Positions 27,421 to 35,428 of a DNA stretch of 64,000 bases are shown in pieces. The stretch is taken from positions 434,001 to 498,000 of the forward strand of contig JAHLKX010000004.1 in assembly GCA_020444515.1 (NCBI GenBank). The letters run 5' to 3'. The stretch is from Bacteroidota bacterium. Lineage in GTDB: Bacteria > Bacteroidota > Bacteroidia > Bacteroidales > JAADJA01. Under the pieces are notes generated by a model, which was given only the letters and a program-made list of their open reading frames with translations, made no database searches and was not told where the DNA came from. How positions within the stretch are numbered: position 1 is the first letter of the stretch; every line of letters starts with the position of its first letter. The position numbers and the translations under genes were made by a program.

Positions 27421-27963
27421 ATGATCATGAACCAATTAAACAAACCAGTGATGAGAACAATAAAAATTTTTACAGTAATATTTCTTCTGGGCATGGAACT
27501 CATTTTAAATGCGCAGCCAAATCAGATTTCTTCAGCAGAATTATTCACGCTTGAAGGGACAAAAATTGATGCAACTTCCATTTTAAATAACAACATGACC
27601 ACCATCCTGGTTTTTTGGAAAACCACTGATGCAAATAGCGTTGAAGAAATCGAATTTGCTGCTGAATTATGGAAAGAGCAAATAAAATTGAAGCGTGTCA
27701 GATTAATTGCCATTTGCATTGATTGCAGCGGCAGTGTGCAACATGTTAAGCCCTTTATTTTAGGTCATGGCATTGATGCTGAAGTTTACATTGATAAAAA
27801 CGGGAATTTCAAAAGGCAAATGTGCATTTCTGATGGCCCTACCGCAGTCGTTTTCGACGAGGACATGGCCTTTTATTACCGCGAGAATGGTTATTGTTAC
27901 ATGAATGAGATGCTTATTGAGAATAAAGTCAATCAAAGTTTACTGCATTTCGTTAACAAATAA
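27421..27963 (+). CDS. Exported thioredoxin-fold protein lacking the usual catalytic CXXC
   Basis: About 180 residues; ATGs at 27421, 27427 and 27451 (MRTIKIFTVIFLL) are all possible starts. A signal peptide ends ...LILNAQ. The rest follows the TlpA/AhpC pattern: ILVFWKTTDANSVEEIEFAAELW in place of 'FWATWCxPC', then VRLIAICIDCSG and a late cis-Pro-like GPTAVVFDEDM. The active-site position has KTTD, so the classical dithiol is missing. A CIDC pair occurs one strand later and could not act as the normal active site. It probably serves as a binding or scaffold protein, or is drifting. Located just after the PKD-like protein. Confidence 0.65.
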   Translation: MIMNQLNKPVMRTIKIFTVIFLLGMELILNAQPNQISSAELFTLEGTKIDATSILNNNMTTILVFWKTTDANSVEEIEFAAELWKEQIKLKRVRLIAICIDCSGSVQHVKPFILGHGIDAEVYIDKNGNFKRQMCISDGPTAVVFDEDMAFYYRENGYCYMNEMLIENKVNQSLLHFVNK

Positions 27964-28291
27964 TTGGCCATTTAATTGCAATTGCCTAACCTCATTGCAT
28001 CAAACCTACTACTAAATCTTAATTTACTTATTACTGAAACGTTTTCAACTGGAGTATCAGATTTAGGTTTACTTACAAATCTCAAATTGCTACTACAAAT
28101 CCAGGGAATACGAAACTGGGATTTGTATCTTCAGGTCCCGGCTCTTATTTGTTAGCCATTCGTGCTGTAGGGTTAGGACTCAATATTATGGTCAAAATCA
28201 AGGAATGCGAAGGACAGCTAATGTATAATTATTAACGGAAAGATTTTAAATATAAAATTCTGAGCCCAATCCATCGGAACGGGAAATCGCA
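27964..28291 (+). other. Gap before ddl, possibly holding a decayed gene tail
   Basis: Between the thioredoxin-like gene and ddl. A start-less frame of 65 codons (28038-28235) translates to a plausible-looking sequence containing KLGFVSSGPGSYLLAIRAVG and ending GQLMYNY, but open runs of this length occur by chance in AT-rich DNA. No RNA gene or strong repeat seen. Confidence 0.3.
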
Positions 28292-28299
28292 TATATTTG
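28292..28299 (+). promoter_or_regulatory. Putative -7 box of ddl
   Basis: TATATTTG, exact TAnnTTTG, 27 bp before the ddl ATG. No TTTG at the normal distance upstream. Confidence 0.45.
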
Positions 28300-28326
28300 T
28301 CTTTCGATTCGACAGATTAAATATTT

Positions 28327-29319
28327 ATGAAAAAAAACATAGCCATCGTCAGTGGTGGTGATTCCGGAGAGTACGATATATCGGTGCAAAGCGCCGAAGT
28401 GGTAAAAAAATACCTGGCCGGTGAAAATTATGCAGTTTATCCTATCCTCATAAAAGGCAAAGATTGGTTATACACCTGTCCGCATGATAATACCTATGAG
28501 ATTGACAAGAACGATTTCTCCCTGCCCATGATCGCTGAGAAAATTTACTTTGATTGTGTATTCATTGCCATCCACGGCACTCCCGGCGAAGATGGTAAAC
28601 TACAGGGGTATTTCGACATGATGGGTATTCCATACACCACTTGCGATCATGTGGTTTCGGCCCTGACCTTTAACAAACATTTGTGCAAGCTGGCTGTCCA
28701 GAGCCTTGGTATCAAACTGGCCAGATCGGTATTTTTAGAAGCTGCCGGAAACATCAAAGCCAAAAACATCCTTCAACAACTCCAGCTGCCACTTTTTGTG
28801 AAACCCAATAATGGAGGTTCCAGTGTGGGGATGACGAAGGTGAATAAACCTGAGGAACTTAGTCCGGCGCTTGCGAGAGCCTTCGATGAGGACCATGAGG
28901 TGCTGGTGGAAGAATTTATCAAAGGACGGGAGATTACATGTGGGGTTTTAAAATATAAAGGGGAGATCATTACCCTGCCGGTGACCGAAATCATTTCTAA
29001 AAAAGAGTTTTTTGATTTCGAAGCCAAATACGATCCCAAACTGGCCGACGAGATCGTACCAGCTCAAATTCCTGAGCCTGTTTTTAAGCTGTGCCAGGAA
29101 ACATCGGCTCAACTATACAGTCAACTGAGTTGTAGGGGAATCGTCAGGTTTGATTACATTTTCAACGATGACGGTATGTACTTCCTGGAAGTGAATACTG
29201 TTCCGGGAATGACCGAAGCCAGCATTGTTCCAAAGATGGCGCAAAGTCATGGACTGACATTGGATCAACTCTTCGGCATGGTGGTGGAAGAGGCACTGGC
29301 TGAAAATAAAAAAGGTTGA
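28327..29319 (+). CDS. ddl: D-alanine--D-alanine ligase
   Basis: A 330-residue ATP-grasp enzyme that makes D-Ala-D-Ala for peptidoglycan. The N-terminal IVSGGDSGEYDISVQSAEVV matches the family start. FVKPNNGGSSVGMTKV is the ATP-binding loop. VEEFIKGREITCGVL and the C-terminal RFDYIFNDDGMYFLEVNTVPGMT carry the Mg2+ and substrate residues. Length is normal. It is separated from the PASTA/rluD cluster, its common neighbour in this phylum, by the two-component locus. Confidence 0.93.
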   Translation: MKKNIAIVSGGDSGEYDISVQSAEVVKKYLAGENYAVYPILIKGKDWLYTCPHDNTYEIDKNDFSLPMIAEKIYFDCVFIAIHGTPGEDGKLQGYFDMMGIPYTTCDHVVSALTFNKHLCKLAVQSLGIKLARSVFLEAAGNIKAKNILQQLQLPLFVKPNNGGSSVGMTKVNKPEELSPALARAFDEDHEVLVEEFIKGREITCGVLKYKGEIITLPVTEIISKKEFFDFEAKYDPKLADEIVPAQIPEPVFKLCQETSAQLYSQLSCRGIVRFDYIFNDDGMYFLEVNTVPGMTEASIVPKMAQSHGLTLDQLFGMVVEEALAENKKG

Positions 29320-29326
29320 TCTGCGA

Positions 29327-29710
29327 TCAACCTGTCCTTTCATACCAGGGTTTGTGATGGTAAACAGCCCCCTGATTTTGTTCAAAAATTCCCATGTATT
29401 CAACTAAGAGGAATTTCAGTTGACAGGTCATAAAAGGTTTTGTTACCAAAGTAATCTGATTTCCAAAACCAACATCATTTACAAAAAAGTTGCGAACGAT
29501 CTTTGTTTTATTCGGATTTAATGGCACATCAAAAAACCAGGTGTTCTTCAGGAATTTGAAGACCTGCTGGTCGGTCATCTCAATCACGAATGGATCATAA
29601 TCTTCATCGTCTTCGCGCCGGTCATATCGTTGCTGAAAAGCCATCGCGGAAACATTCAACATGAAAGCTGAGAAAAAAATGATCACCGTTATGGATAATT
29701 TCCTTCGCAT
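29327..29710 (-). CDS. Small exported protein of unknown function
   Basis: About 127 residues from the ATG at 29710. The frame extends to 29779, but the promoter box at 29727-29734 lies inside that extension, which excludes it. Signal peptide: MRRKLSITVIIFFSAFMLNV, ending before AMAFQ. The mature part has an acidic lead (RREDDEDYDPFVIEMTDQQV) and then a compact domain with KNTWFFDVPLNPNKTKIVRN. No family recognised. Its 3' end faces ddl, 7 bp away. Confidence 0.6.
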   Translation of the reverse strand: MRRKLSITVIIFFSAFMLNVSAMAFQQRYDRREDDEDYDPFVIEMTDQQVFKFLKNTWFFDVPLNPNKTKIVRNFFVNDVGFGNQITLVTKPFMTCQLKFLLVEYMGIFEQNQGAVYHHKPWYERTG

Positions 29711-29726
29711 AAAAATCCTTGTTCTC

Positions 29727-29734
29727 CAAAGATA
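29727..29734 (-). promoter_or_regulatory. -7 box of the small exported-protein gene
   Basis: Minus strand TATCTTTG (29734-29727), exact TAnnTTTG, 17 bp before the ATG at 29710. It decides the start codon of that gene. Confidence 0.5.
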
Positions 29735-29784
29735 AGAAAAAGTACTAATTTTAAGAATTAATACGAATCGAAACTGCAATTATT

Positions 29785-31989
29785 ATGGTCATCCATCAAA
29801 ATCGAAAATTTTTTATACTGCTTTATTATTGGGGAATTGTTCTTTTAGCCATATTTTTTTCCAGGATGGCAGAATCACAACCGCTCCAAATTTCCGATTC
29901 TTACCTGCAAATCAAGGCATCTGCTACCGATCCAATTTACACCACCTATGCTGCTGCTATGGACCGGTCAAGACTTTATGGCGACAAAGCCTATAAGATG
30001 AATTACTATTCCGACTGCGATCCGCTGCATTATTGGACTGACCAGGGAGGCCGCATCTTCAATATCTGGATGATCAATAAACTGGTCATTGACAAAGTGG
30101 GGAAATATGTTCAAAAACCAGTTGTAACAGCGTCCTTTCCCGACATGGCGCTACTGGAATACGAACCTTTCGAAGATATCAGCGTTCAGGAATGCTTTTT
30201 TGTATATAGCTCTAAAATTGCTCTGAGCCGATTGTTTATCACCAATACTTCAGATAAGCCCCAACTGGTGGAATTGTTCCCCATACTGGATTTGGAAAAA
30301 GATTCGCTTGAAATTCTTGGATTTGATAAAAAAAACAATGGCTATATCACACAGCATTTCGAAACCAAAAAAAGGCTGATCAGCAACCTCTACAAAAATG
30401 CCCCCTACCCCACTGATTGCCGCGACTTTTTCTGTGGAAGCGAAATCCCTTATTCTTATGGTGGCTTCAACGGTAACCTGGATGATTTTTACAACTATAT
30501 CAAAACCGATTTTTATTCGGAAAACCGGTCTCAGGATTCGCTGAATTTTGCTGATTCGGGGTTGGTGCGATTTATTGCATTGCATTATCAAATCAAACTT
30601 CAACCGGGTGAAAGTAAAACCGTCAGTTATTACAGAGGCCTGCAGGATCAATCTGAAGACCTTGAAGATCTGATTACCGAAATCGATCAGGCTAAAAAAG
30701 AAAATCTTCAACAGTATATAGAAAAGAATGTGGCATTATTCAATTCGGTTCCTCGAATCAATTTTAAAACGGAAGATGAAAAACTGGTCTATCTTGGGGC
30801 ATTTAATCTTGTCCGTGGTTGTATGCTACCTCCAACTGAAAAGACTTCCCACAATTTTTATGTTTTCAGCCGCAATCCGCTTTGGGGCTGGGGACATGGT
30901 CACCAGGTGCTGCACGAATCACTGAGTATGATGGCCTATGTTTACCTCGATCCCCAATCAGCCATGGAATCGCAGCGGGTGTTTATGGAACAGCAAGGTG
31001 AGGACGGGCTGATCGCTTATCGGCATGGACCGCGAGGCAAACAGGATTATCCACATAAAAACGAACCTACCACTTCCGCACCATTTTACAGTTGGATCAA
31101 CTGGGAGATCTATCAGGTGAGTAAGGATGAAAAGTTCCTGGAGGAAGCGTATGATTCAGGTGTAAAATACATGAACTGGCTGATCAAACACCGCGACACC
31201 GATCAGGACGGGACTTTCGAATGGGGTCCCTATGGCATCATTGAAAATGTGCGCGACTGGTATAATGCGGTTTTCCAGGTATCGGCCGAGCGTTACCTGG
31301 ATGTGGACAAAGAGGACATCTCTGATGAACTCGAATGCCTCGACCTGACGGCAATGGTGATCAATGAAATGCGCTGCCTGTCGGATATGGCTTCGGCGCT
31401 TGGCAAAGAAAAGGAAGCAAAGAACTGGACCCAAAAAGCAGATCAAACAAGCAAATTGCTCGACCAACTGATGTGGGAAGAAAAGGACGACTTTTTTTAT
31501 TCGGTGAATAAGGAAGACCATTCCTTTTTCTTTATGGATCGTGACCTTCGTCGGCAGGAGATTATCGGATTCCTCCCCATGTGGGCAAAGGCAGTAGATC
31601 AGGAAAGAGCAGGTAAACTTGTGGAAACCCTCACCGACACCACCAAATTCTGGAGAAAATTCGGGGTTCCTACCCTAGCGGCCGATGATGAATGGTTCAG
31701 TCCATATGTGGACTATTGTTGTAAATGGAATGGGCCGGTTTGGTTGCTCTGGGATTACATGGTGTACGATGGTCTGAAAAAATATGGGTTCAACAAAGAA
31801 GCCTCAGAACTGGCTGATAAAATGATCCTTGCTGTGACTACCCAGCTCTCTAAAAATCATAATTACTGGGAATCCTACAGTCCCGATAACACCGTACTGG
31901 ATTGTCCGCCCAATTATATCTGGGATGCCATCATGGCAAAGTTGCTGATTGAGGAGTATGCCCCTCAAGCCATGAACCCTAAAAATTAG
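29785..31989 (+). CDS. Exported GH63-like (alpha/alpha)6 glycoside hydrolase
   Basis: A 734-residue protein with a signal peptide (residues 1-32, ending RMAESQ). Residues 1-300 form a beta-rich N-terminal domain, and from about 330 there is an (alpha/alpha)6-barrel of GH63 type. Motifs: WGWGHGHQVLHESLSMM near 370; HRDTDQDGTFEWG near 468, including the likely acid residue; and DDEWFSPYVDYCCKWNGPVW near 633 with GPVWLLWDYMVYDGL, the end motif of GH63/MGH enzymes. Substrates in the family range from N-glycan glucose caps to glucosylglycerate; none can be assigned here. It lies 860 bp from the PNGase F-like gene, but on the other strand and with yhhQ between. Confidence 0.75.
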   Translation: MVIHQNRKFFILLYYWGIVLLAIFFSRMAESQPLQISDSYLQIKASATDPIYTTYAAAMDRSRLYGDKAYKMNYYSDCDPLHYWTDQGGRIFNIWMINKLVIDKVGKYVQKPVVTASFPDMALLEYEPFEDISVQECFFVYSSKIALSRLFITNTSDKPQLVELFPILDLEKDSLEILGFDKKNNGYITQHFETKKRLISNLYKNAPYPTDCRDFFCGSEIPYSYGGFNGNLDDFYNYIKTDFYSENRSQDSLNFADSGLVRFIALHYQIKLQPGESKTVSYYRGLQDQSEDLEDLITEIDQAKKENLQQYIEKNVALFNSVPRINFKTEDEKLVYLGAFNLVRGCMLPPTEKTSHNFYVFSRNPLWGWGHGHQVLHESLSMMAYVYLDPQSAMESQRVFMEQQGEDGLIAYRHGPRGKQDYPHKNEPTTSAPFYSWINWEIYQVSKDEKFLEEAYDSGVKYMNWLIKHRDTDQDGTFEWGPYGIIENVRDWYNAVFQVSAERYLDVDKEDISDELECLDLTAMVINEMRCLSDMASALGKEKEAKNWTQKADQTSKLLDQLMWEEKDDFFYSVNKEDHSFFFMDRDLRRQEIIGFLPMWAKAVDQERAGKLVETLTDTTKFWRKFGVPTLAADDEWFSPYVDYCCKWNGPVWLLWDYMVYDGLKKYGFNKEASELADKMILAVTTQLSKNHNYWESYSPDNTVLDCPPNYIWDAIMAKLLIEEYAPQAMNPKN

Positions 31990-32067
31990 CAGATGACTGG
32001 TAGGGTTCAAAATAAATTTTCACCACCTTTGCAACCAACCATAATCTTCATTGTTAGCTTATATTAG

Positions 32068-32763
32068 ATGAAATCATCCAAACGCGACATTCTTTTTACG
32101 GTTCTGGCCGGCATATTCATCACCAATGCCATTGCGGGTGAATTCATTGGTGGCAAGCTGATTCAGCTTGGTCCATTTACCATGAGCATTGGGATCATCC
32201 CCTGGCCGGTGGTTTTCCTCACCACCGACCTGATCAACGAATATTTCGGCCGGCAGGGTGTTCGCCGGCTCACCATCCTCACCTCCGTTCTTATTGCCTA
32301 TGCTTTTATTTTGCTCTATTTCGGGATGCTGGTTCCGGCATCTGGCATATCGCCGGTTACAGATGAATTTTTCAGAGGCGTGTTCGGTCAATCCATGTGG
32401 ATCATCGTAGGCAGCATCATAGCATTCCTGGCATCACAGCTACTGGATGTGGTAGTATTTTGGCTGATCCGTAAACGGACCGGGCACAAAATGATCTGGC
32501 TACGGGCAACAGGCTCAACAGTTGTATCACAGTTGATCGATACTTTTATTGTTACAGGGATTGCTTTCTGGTTGCCCGGAAAAATATCCTTTGCCGATTT
32601 CATCAACACAGCCGGAACCGGTTATGTTGCCAAGCTGATCATCGCCATTGCCATTACCCCGCTCATTTACCTTGGTCATGCACTGATTCACCGGTATCTG
32701 GGCGAGGAGAAGTCGGAAGAATTAATCGAAGCTACTGCCATGGAAGAGGTTCACGAGAAATAG
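32068..32763 (+). CDS. yhhQ: Queuosine precursor transporter (YhhQ family)
   Basis: A 231-residue inner-membrane protein with about six hydrophobic segments, of the VUT/DUF165 family. WPVVFLTTDLINEYFGRQGVRR near residue 52 is the family signature. SQLLDVVVFWLIRKRTGH and STVVSQLIDTFIVTGIAFW are further conserved blocks. YhhQ imports queuosine precursors (preQ0/preQ1) for tRNA modification. No preQ1 riboswitch could be folded in the 78-bp leader. Confidence 0.88.
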   Translation: MKSSKRDILFTVLAGIFITNAIAGEFIGGKLIQLGPFTMSIGIIPWPVVFLTTDLINEYFGRQGVRRLTILTSVLIAYAFILLYFGMLVPASGISPVTDEFFRGVFGQSMWIIVGSIIAFLASQLLDVVVFWLIRKRTGHKMIWLRATGSTVVSQLIDTFIVTGIAFWLPGKISFADFINTAGTGYVAKLIIAIAITPLIYLGHALIHRYLGEEKSEELIEATAMEEVHEK

Positions 32764-32784
32764 ATCTCAAAATACCTTATTCAG

Positions 32785-32821
32785 AAAAAAAACGCACTGA
32801 CCTGCCGAAGCAAGCCAGTGC
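32785..32821 (-). terminator. Terminator after the PNGase F-like gene
   Basis: Minus strand stem GCACTG (32821-32816) with CAGTGC (32799-32794), plus an inner TGC/GCA pair, followed by eight T (complement of 32785-32792). Located 27 bp past the end of the minus-strand gene. Confidence 0.75.
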
Positions 32822-32847
32822 CCATTCAGTATATTCATTCACCATAT

Positions 32848-35364
32848 TTACTGAACCACAACCTTTCTGACATCTACTTCATCACCCACTTTGATCTTCA
32901 CAAAATAGACACCCTTTTGATAGTTGTTGAAATCCAAAACAGTCGTTTCACCATACCATTCAAACTGATCGATGGTCCCACCTGTCAAACTCATGACAGT
33001 GACCACGGCTTTACCAAAAGAAGCCTCTCCATGGAATGTCAATTCCATGTTATCATTGGTAGGATTCGGGTAAAGTGTGATGAATGAGCCTATATTATAA
33101 TAATGCTCATCAATGGCCACAATCTGTCCGCCATCTACCGGGCTGTCGGCAAAAGTCACCAGGTTACAGGCTACGATCAGGTGCGGATTAAACCCGTCAT
33201 CACAATCGGCACAGGTGACACCCGTTACACAATCGGGATGGTTGGGGTGGCAATAATCCACATAATTCTCATAGAAAACGTAGCCCAATATGATGTCTTC
33301 ATCTTCAATAAATGGTGTCATATTATAATCAAACCAGGGTGCAATGCTACCCGGGCACCAACCGGCGCGCGGAGCTGTCCATGTTCCATTCTGAAAATTA
33401 CAGCCATCGGGATTTGGCTGACAGGTTTGCCAGTTGTGTTGTTCAAAAGTTTCAGCTCCATTAACCCAAATATGATGGGTTGCATTATAAAATTCAGCAG
33501 CATTGCCAGTATTCAAGGCGCCCCAGCCATGACCGGTCGAAACCAGTTTCAAGGTCGAAGCAAGAGCATTTTCCGGATAAGTAAAATTCCAGTCCTCCAC
33601 AGGCTGCAGGTTTGCATAATCACCAAACTGGTAAGTTTCCCACCAGACAATATCAATAAAACTGTAATTATATAAGGGCGTTCCTTCATTGAAATCAAAA
33701 GTCAAATCATAGTAATAACCATTATCCAGTGTATAGCAATTGATTCTAATATCAATCTTGCCCTGCAAGAGAGACATATAATCAGTCAGGTCAATGGTAT
33801 GTGAGCAGGCAAGACTATACGGAGTTATATATCTAATAATTTCCACCCATTTTCCATCATGACCACGCGCATCCACACTGGCTACACGGTCCCATTCACC
33901 ACAACCTCCGGGAGGACAGGTTACCTCCAGGGTTGCTGTGATCTGGTCGAAAGCCCCCGTGTAAGACGGTAATTCGGCAGTAATCACCTGTGAAGGATTG
34001 TCGGTACTTATCCATACATCGTCCACTGCCAGCACCTCCATATAGCTAACCTGATCAGTGATATTGATCGAAACAGGGGTTGTGGTCATGGTACCAAAAT
34101 TGGTTTTTGCAATAATATTCAGGGTATAGTTTCCATAAGCAGGTGGTGCCCACCAACCTGAATAATAACCATCGCCCCAATTGGTTGGCTGGAAGGTAGT
34201 TCCACCCACACTGAACTGTACCTGATCTATTGAAAATAATTCCGGGTACTCTATGGTAACATAGGCCGCCAATTGAATATAATCAAGGTCAGGAACATAT
34301 ACATCACCGGCTAAAGGATTGCGCGGGTCGATATCTGCCACATGTACGTCCGGATCAATCACCATAAAGGTATTCTGAACAGGTTCAGCCGGATCATAGG
34401 TGCCGTTCCCGGGTTGGGTAGCCTCTACGGTTACTTCACCCGCCTCACCGGTAAGGGTCAGAATATTGCCGTCTACAGTGGCCGGTCCCGATAAGACTTC
34501 AAACAAAACGTCAAGTCCGGATGATGCCGTGGCCTCAAGGGCAAAAGGAGGATCGGTGGTCAGGTGATTGGGGATCTGGGCAAAAGAGATGGCCTGATAG
34601 CCTACATTCACCGTACCGTTAAAGTTGGAGGTTTCTCCGGTCAATGCAAAATTGAGTAATTCTGCATCGCGATCCGGACTTCCCACCTCGCTGATCAAAT
34701 GGGTGATGGTGGTATTGTTACCGCCCGGATCACCCTGATCCATTTTATAATATAATTGAAGTCCGGGTTCATTCCCGGTTAACTCATCATCCATCATATC
34801 CTGGATCTGGCCCTGTGTGAGGGCGATGTTCCAGGCAGATACCTCATCGATGCGGCCGCCATATACGAAGTTGAATCCGGCCAGCGTACTTTTTCCAATG
34901 GCGAAAGATACATTGGGATTGGTAAATTCACCACTGGCAGGAGAAGATCCCATGAGCGATCCATTGATATAAAGGGTAACCGAACTGCCATTGTAGACCC
35001 ATGCCCAATGCTGCCAAACCTGCGGAATGGTAGAACTGGCCGGGGCCACGTACTCAAATAAACCATTTCCGGTTTCAAGTCGACATTCTACGGCACCATC
35101 ATTCAGTTGGATCAGGTAAAATCCGTTTCCACTGGTACGGAAACCCATCATCCCCTGACCATATGCAAGTTCATCGCAATAGAACCAGCCAGCGATTGAA
35201 ATTGCACCAGCATTAACGATGTATTGCGAAGCATTATCAAGTTTAACAAAATCATCAACCCGATCAAAATGAAGGTATTGATTGGATTGGGAAAACAGGA
35301 ACAAGGGCTGCATCAGCACTAAAAGCGGAAGCATCAAACGAAAAGAAATGTAGGGTTTTTTCAT
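32848..35364 (-). CDS. Secreted LamG / PNGase F-like / T9SS protein
   Basis: 838 residues. Signal peptide 1-26 (ends LFLFSQ); LamG concanavalin-like domain about 28-190; Ig/MBG-like segment about 255-335; peptide-N-glycosidase F-like region about 445-735; T9SS sorting domain from about 760 (TLYPNPTNDNMELTF; KGVYFVKIKVG). PNGase F cleaves N-glycans from asparagine. Against my memory of the Elizabethkingia enzyme, GCGEWDR aligns its catalytic Asp60 with Asp492 here, and NAAEF aligns Glu206 with Glu624; EQHNW and APRAGWCPGS also match. Glu118 aligns with Tyr544, and the cysteines flanking Glu206 are lost. It closes the LacI-SusC-SusD locus, 64 bp after SusD. Confidence 0.8.
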   Translation of the reverse strand: MKKPYISFRLMLPLLVLMQPLFLFSQSNQYLHFDRVDDFVKLDNASQYIVNAGAISIAGWFYCDELAYGQGMMGFRTSGNGFYLIQLNDGAVECRLETGNGLFEYVAPASSTIPQVWQHWAWVYNGSSVTLYINGSLMGSSPASGEFTNPNVSFAIGKSTLAGFNFVYGGRIDEVSAWNIALTQGQIQDMMDDELTGNEPGLQLYYKMDQGDPGGNNTTITHLISEVGSPDRDAELLNFALTGETSNFNGTVNVGYQAISFAQIPNHLTTDPPFALEATASSGLDVLFEVLSGPATVDGNILTLTGEAGEVTVEATQPGNGTYDPAEPVQNTFMVIDPDVHVADIDPRNPLAGDVYVPDLDYIQLAAYVTIEYPELFSIDQVQFSVGGTTFQPTNWGDGYYSGWWAPPAYGNYTLNIIAKTNFGTMTTTPVSINITDQVSYMEVLAVDDVWISTDNPSQVITAELPSYTGAFDQITATLEVTCPPGGCGEWDRVASVDARGHDGKWVEIIRYITPYSLACSHTIDLTDYMSLLQGKIDIRINCYTLDNGYYYDLTFDFNEGTPLYNYSFIDIVWWETYQFGDYANLQPVEDWNFTYPENALASTLKLVSTGHGWGALNTGNAAEFYNATHHIWVNGAETFEQHNWQTCQPNPDGCNFQNGTWTAPRAGWCPGSIAPWFDYNMTPFIEDEDIILGYVFYENYVDYCHPNHPDCVTGVTCADCDDGFNPHLIVACNLVTFADSPVDGGQIVAIDEHYYNIGSFITLYPNPTNDNMELTFHGEASFGKAVVTVMSLTGGTIDQFEWYGETTVLDFNNYQKGVYFVKIKVGDEVDVRKVVVQ

Positions 35365-35428
35365 GATGAAGAATTTTAAATGGTTTTTAAATATTCTGAA
35401 TTTATGTTATCATATACAATTTCGATGA

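Noticed and set aside
31990-32067. Possible preQ1 riboswitch before yhhQ
   Set aside because: No pairing pattern of a preQ1 aptamer could be drawn by eye in the 78-bp leader; only a promoter-like ACCTTTG was seen.
33103-33675. 190-residue plus-strand open frame
   Set aside because: It is antisense to the conserved PNGase F-like region; the minus-strand gene explains the sequence.
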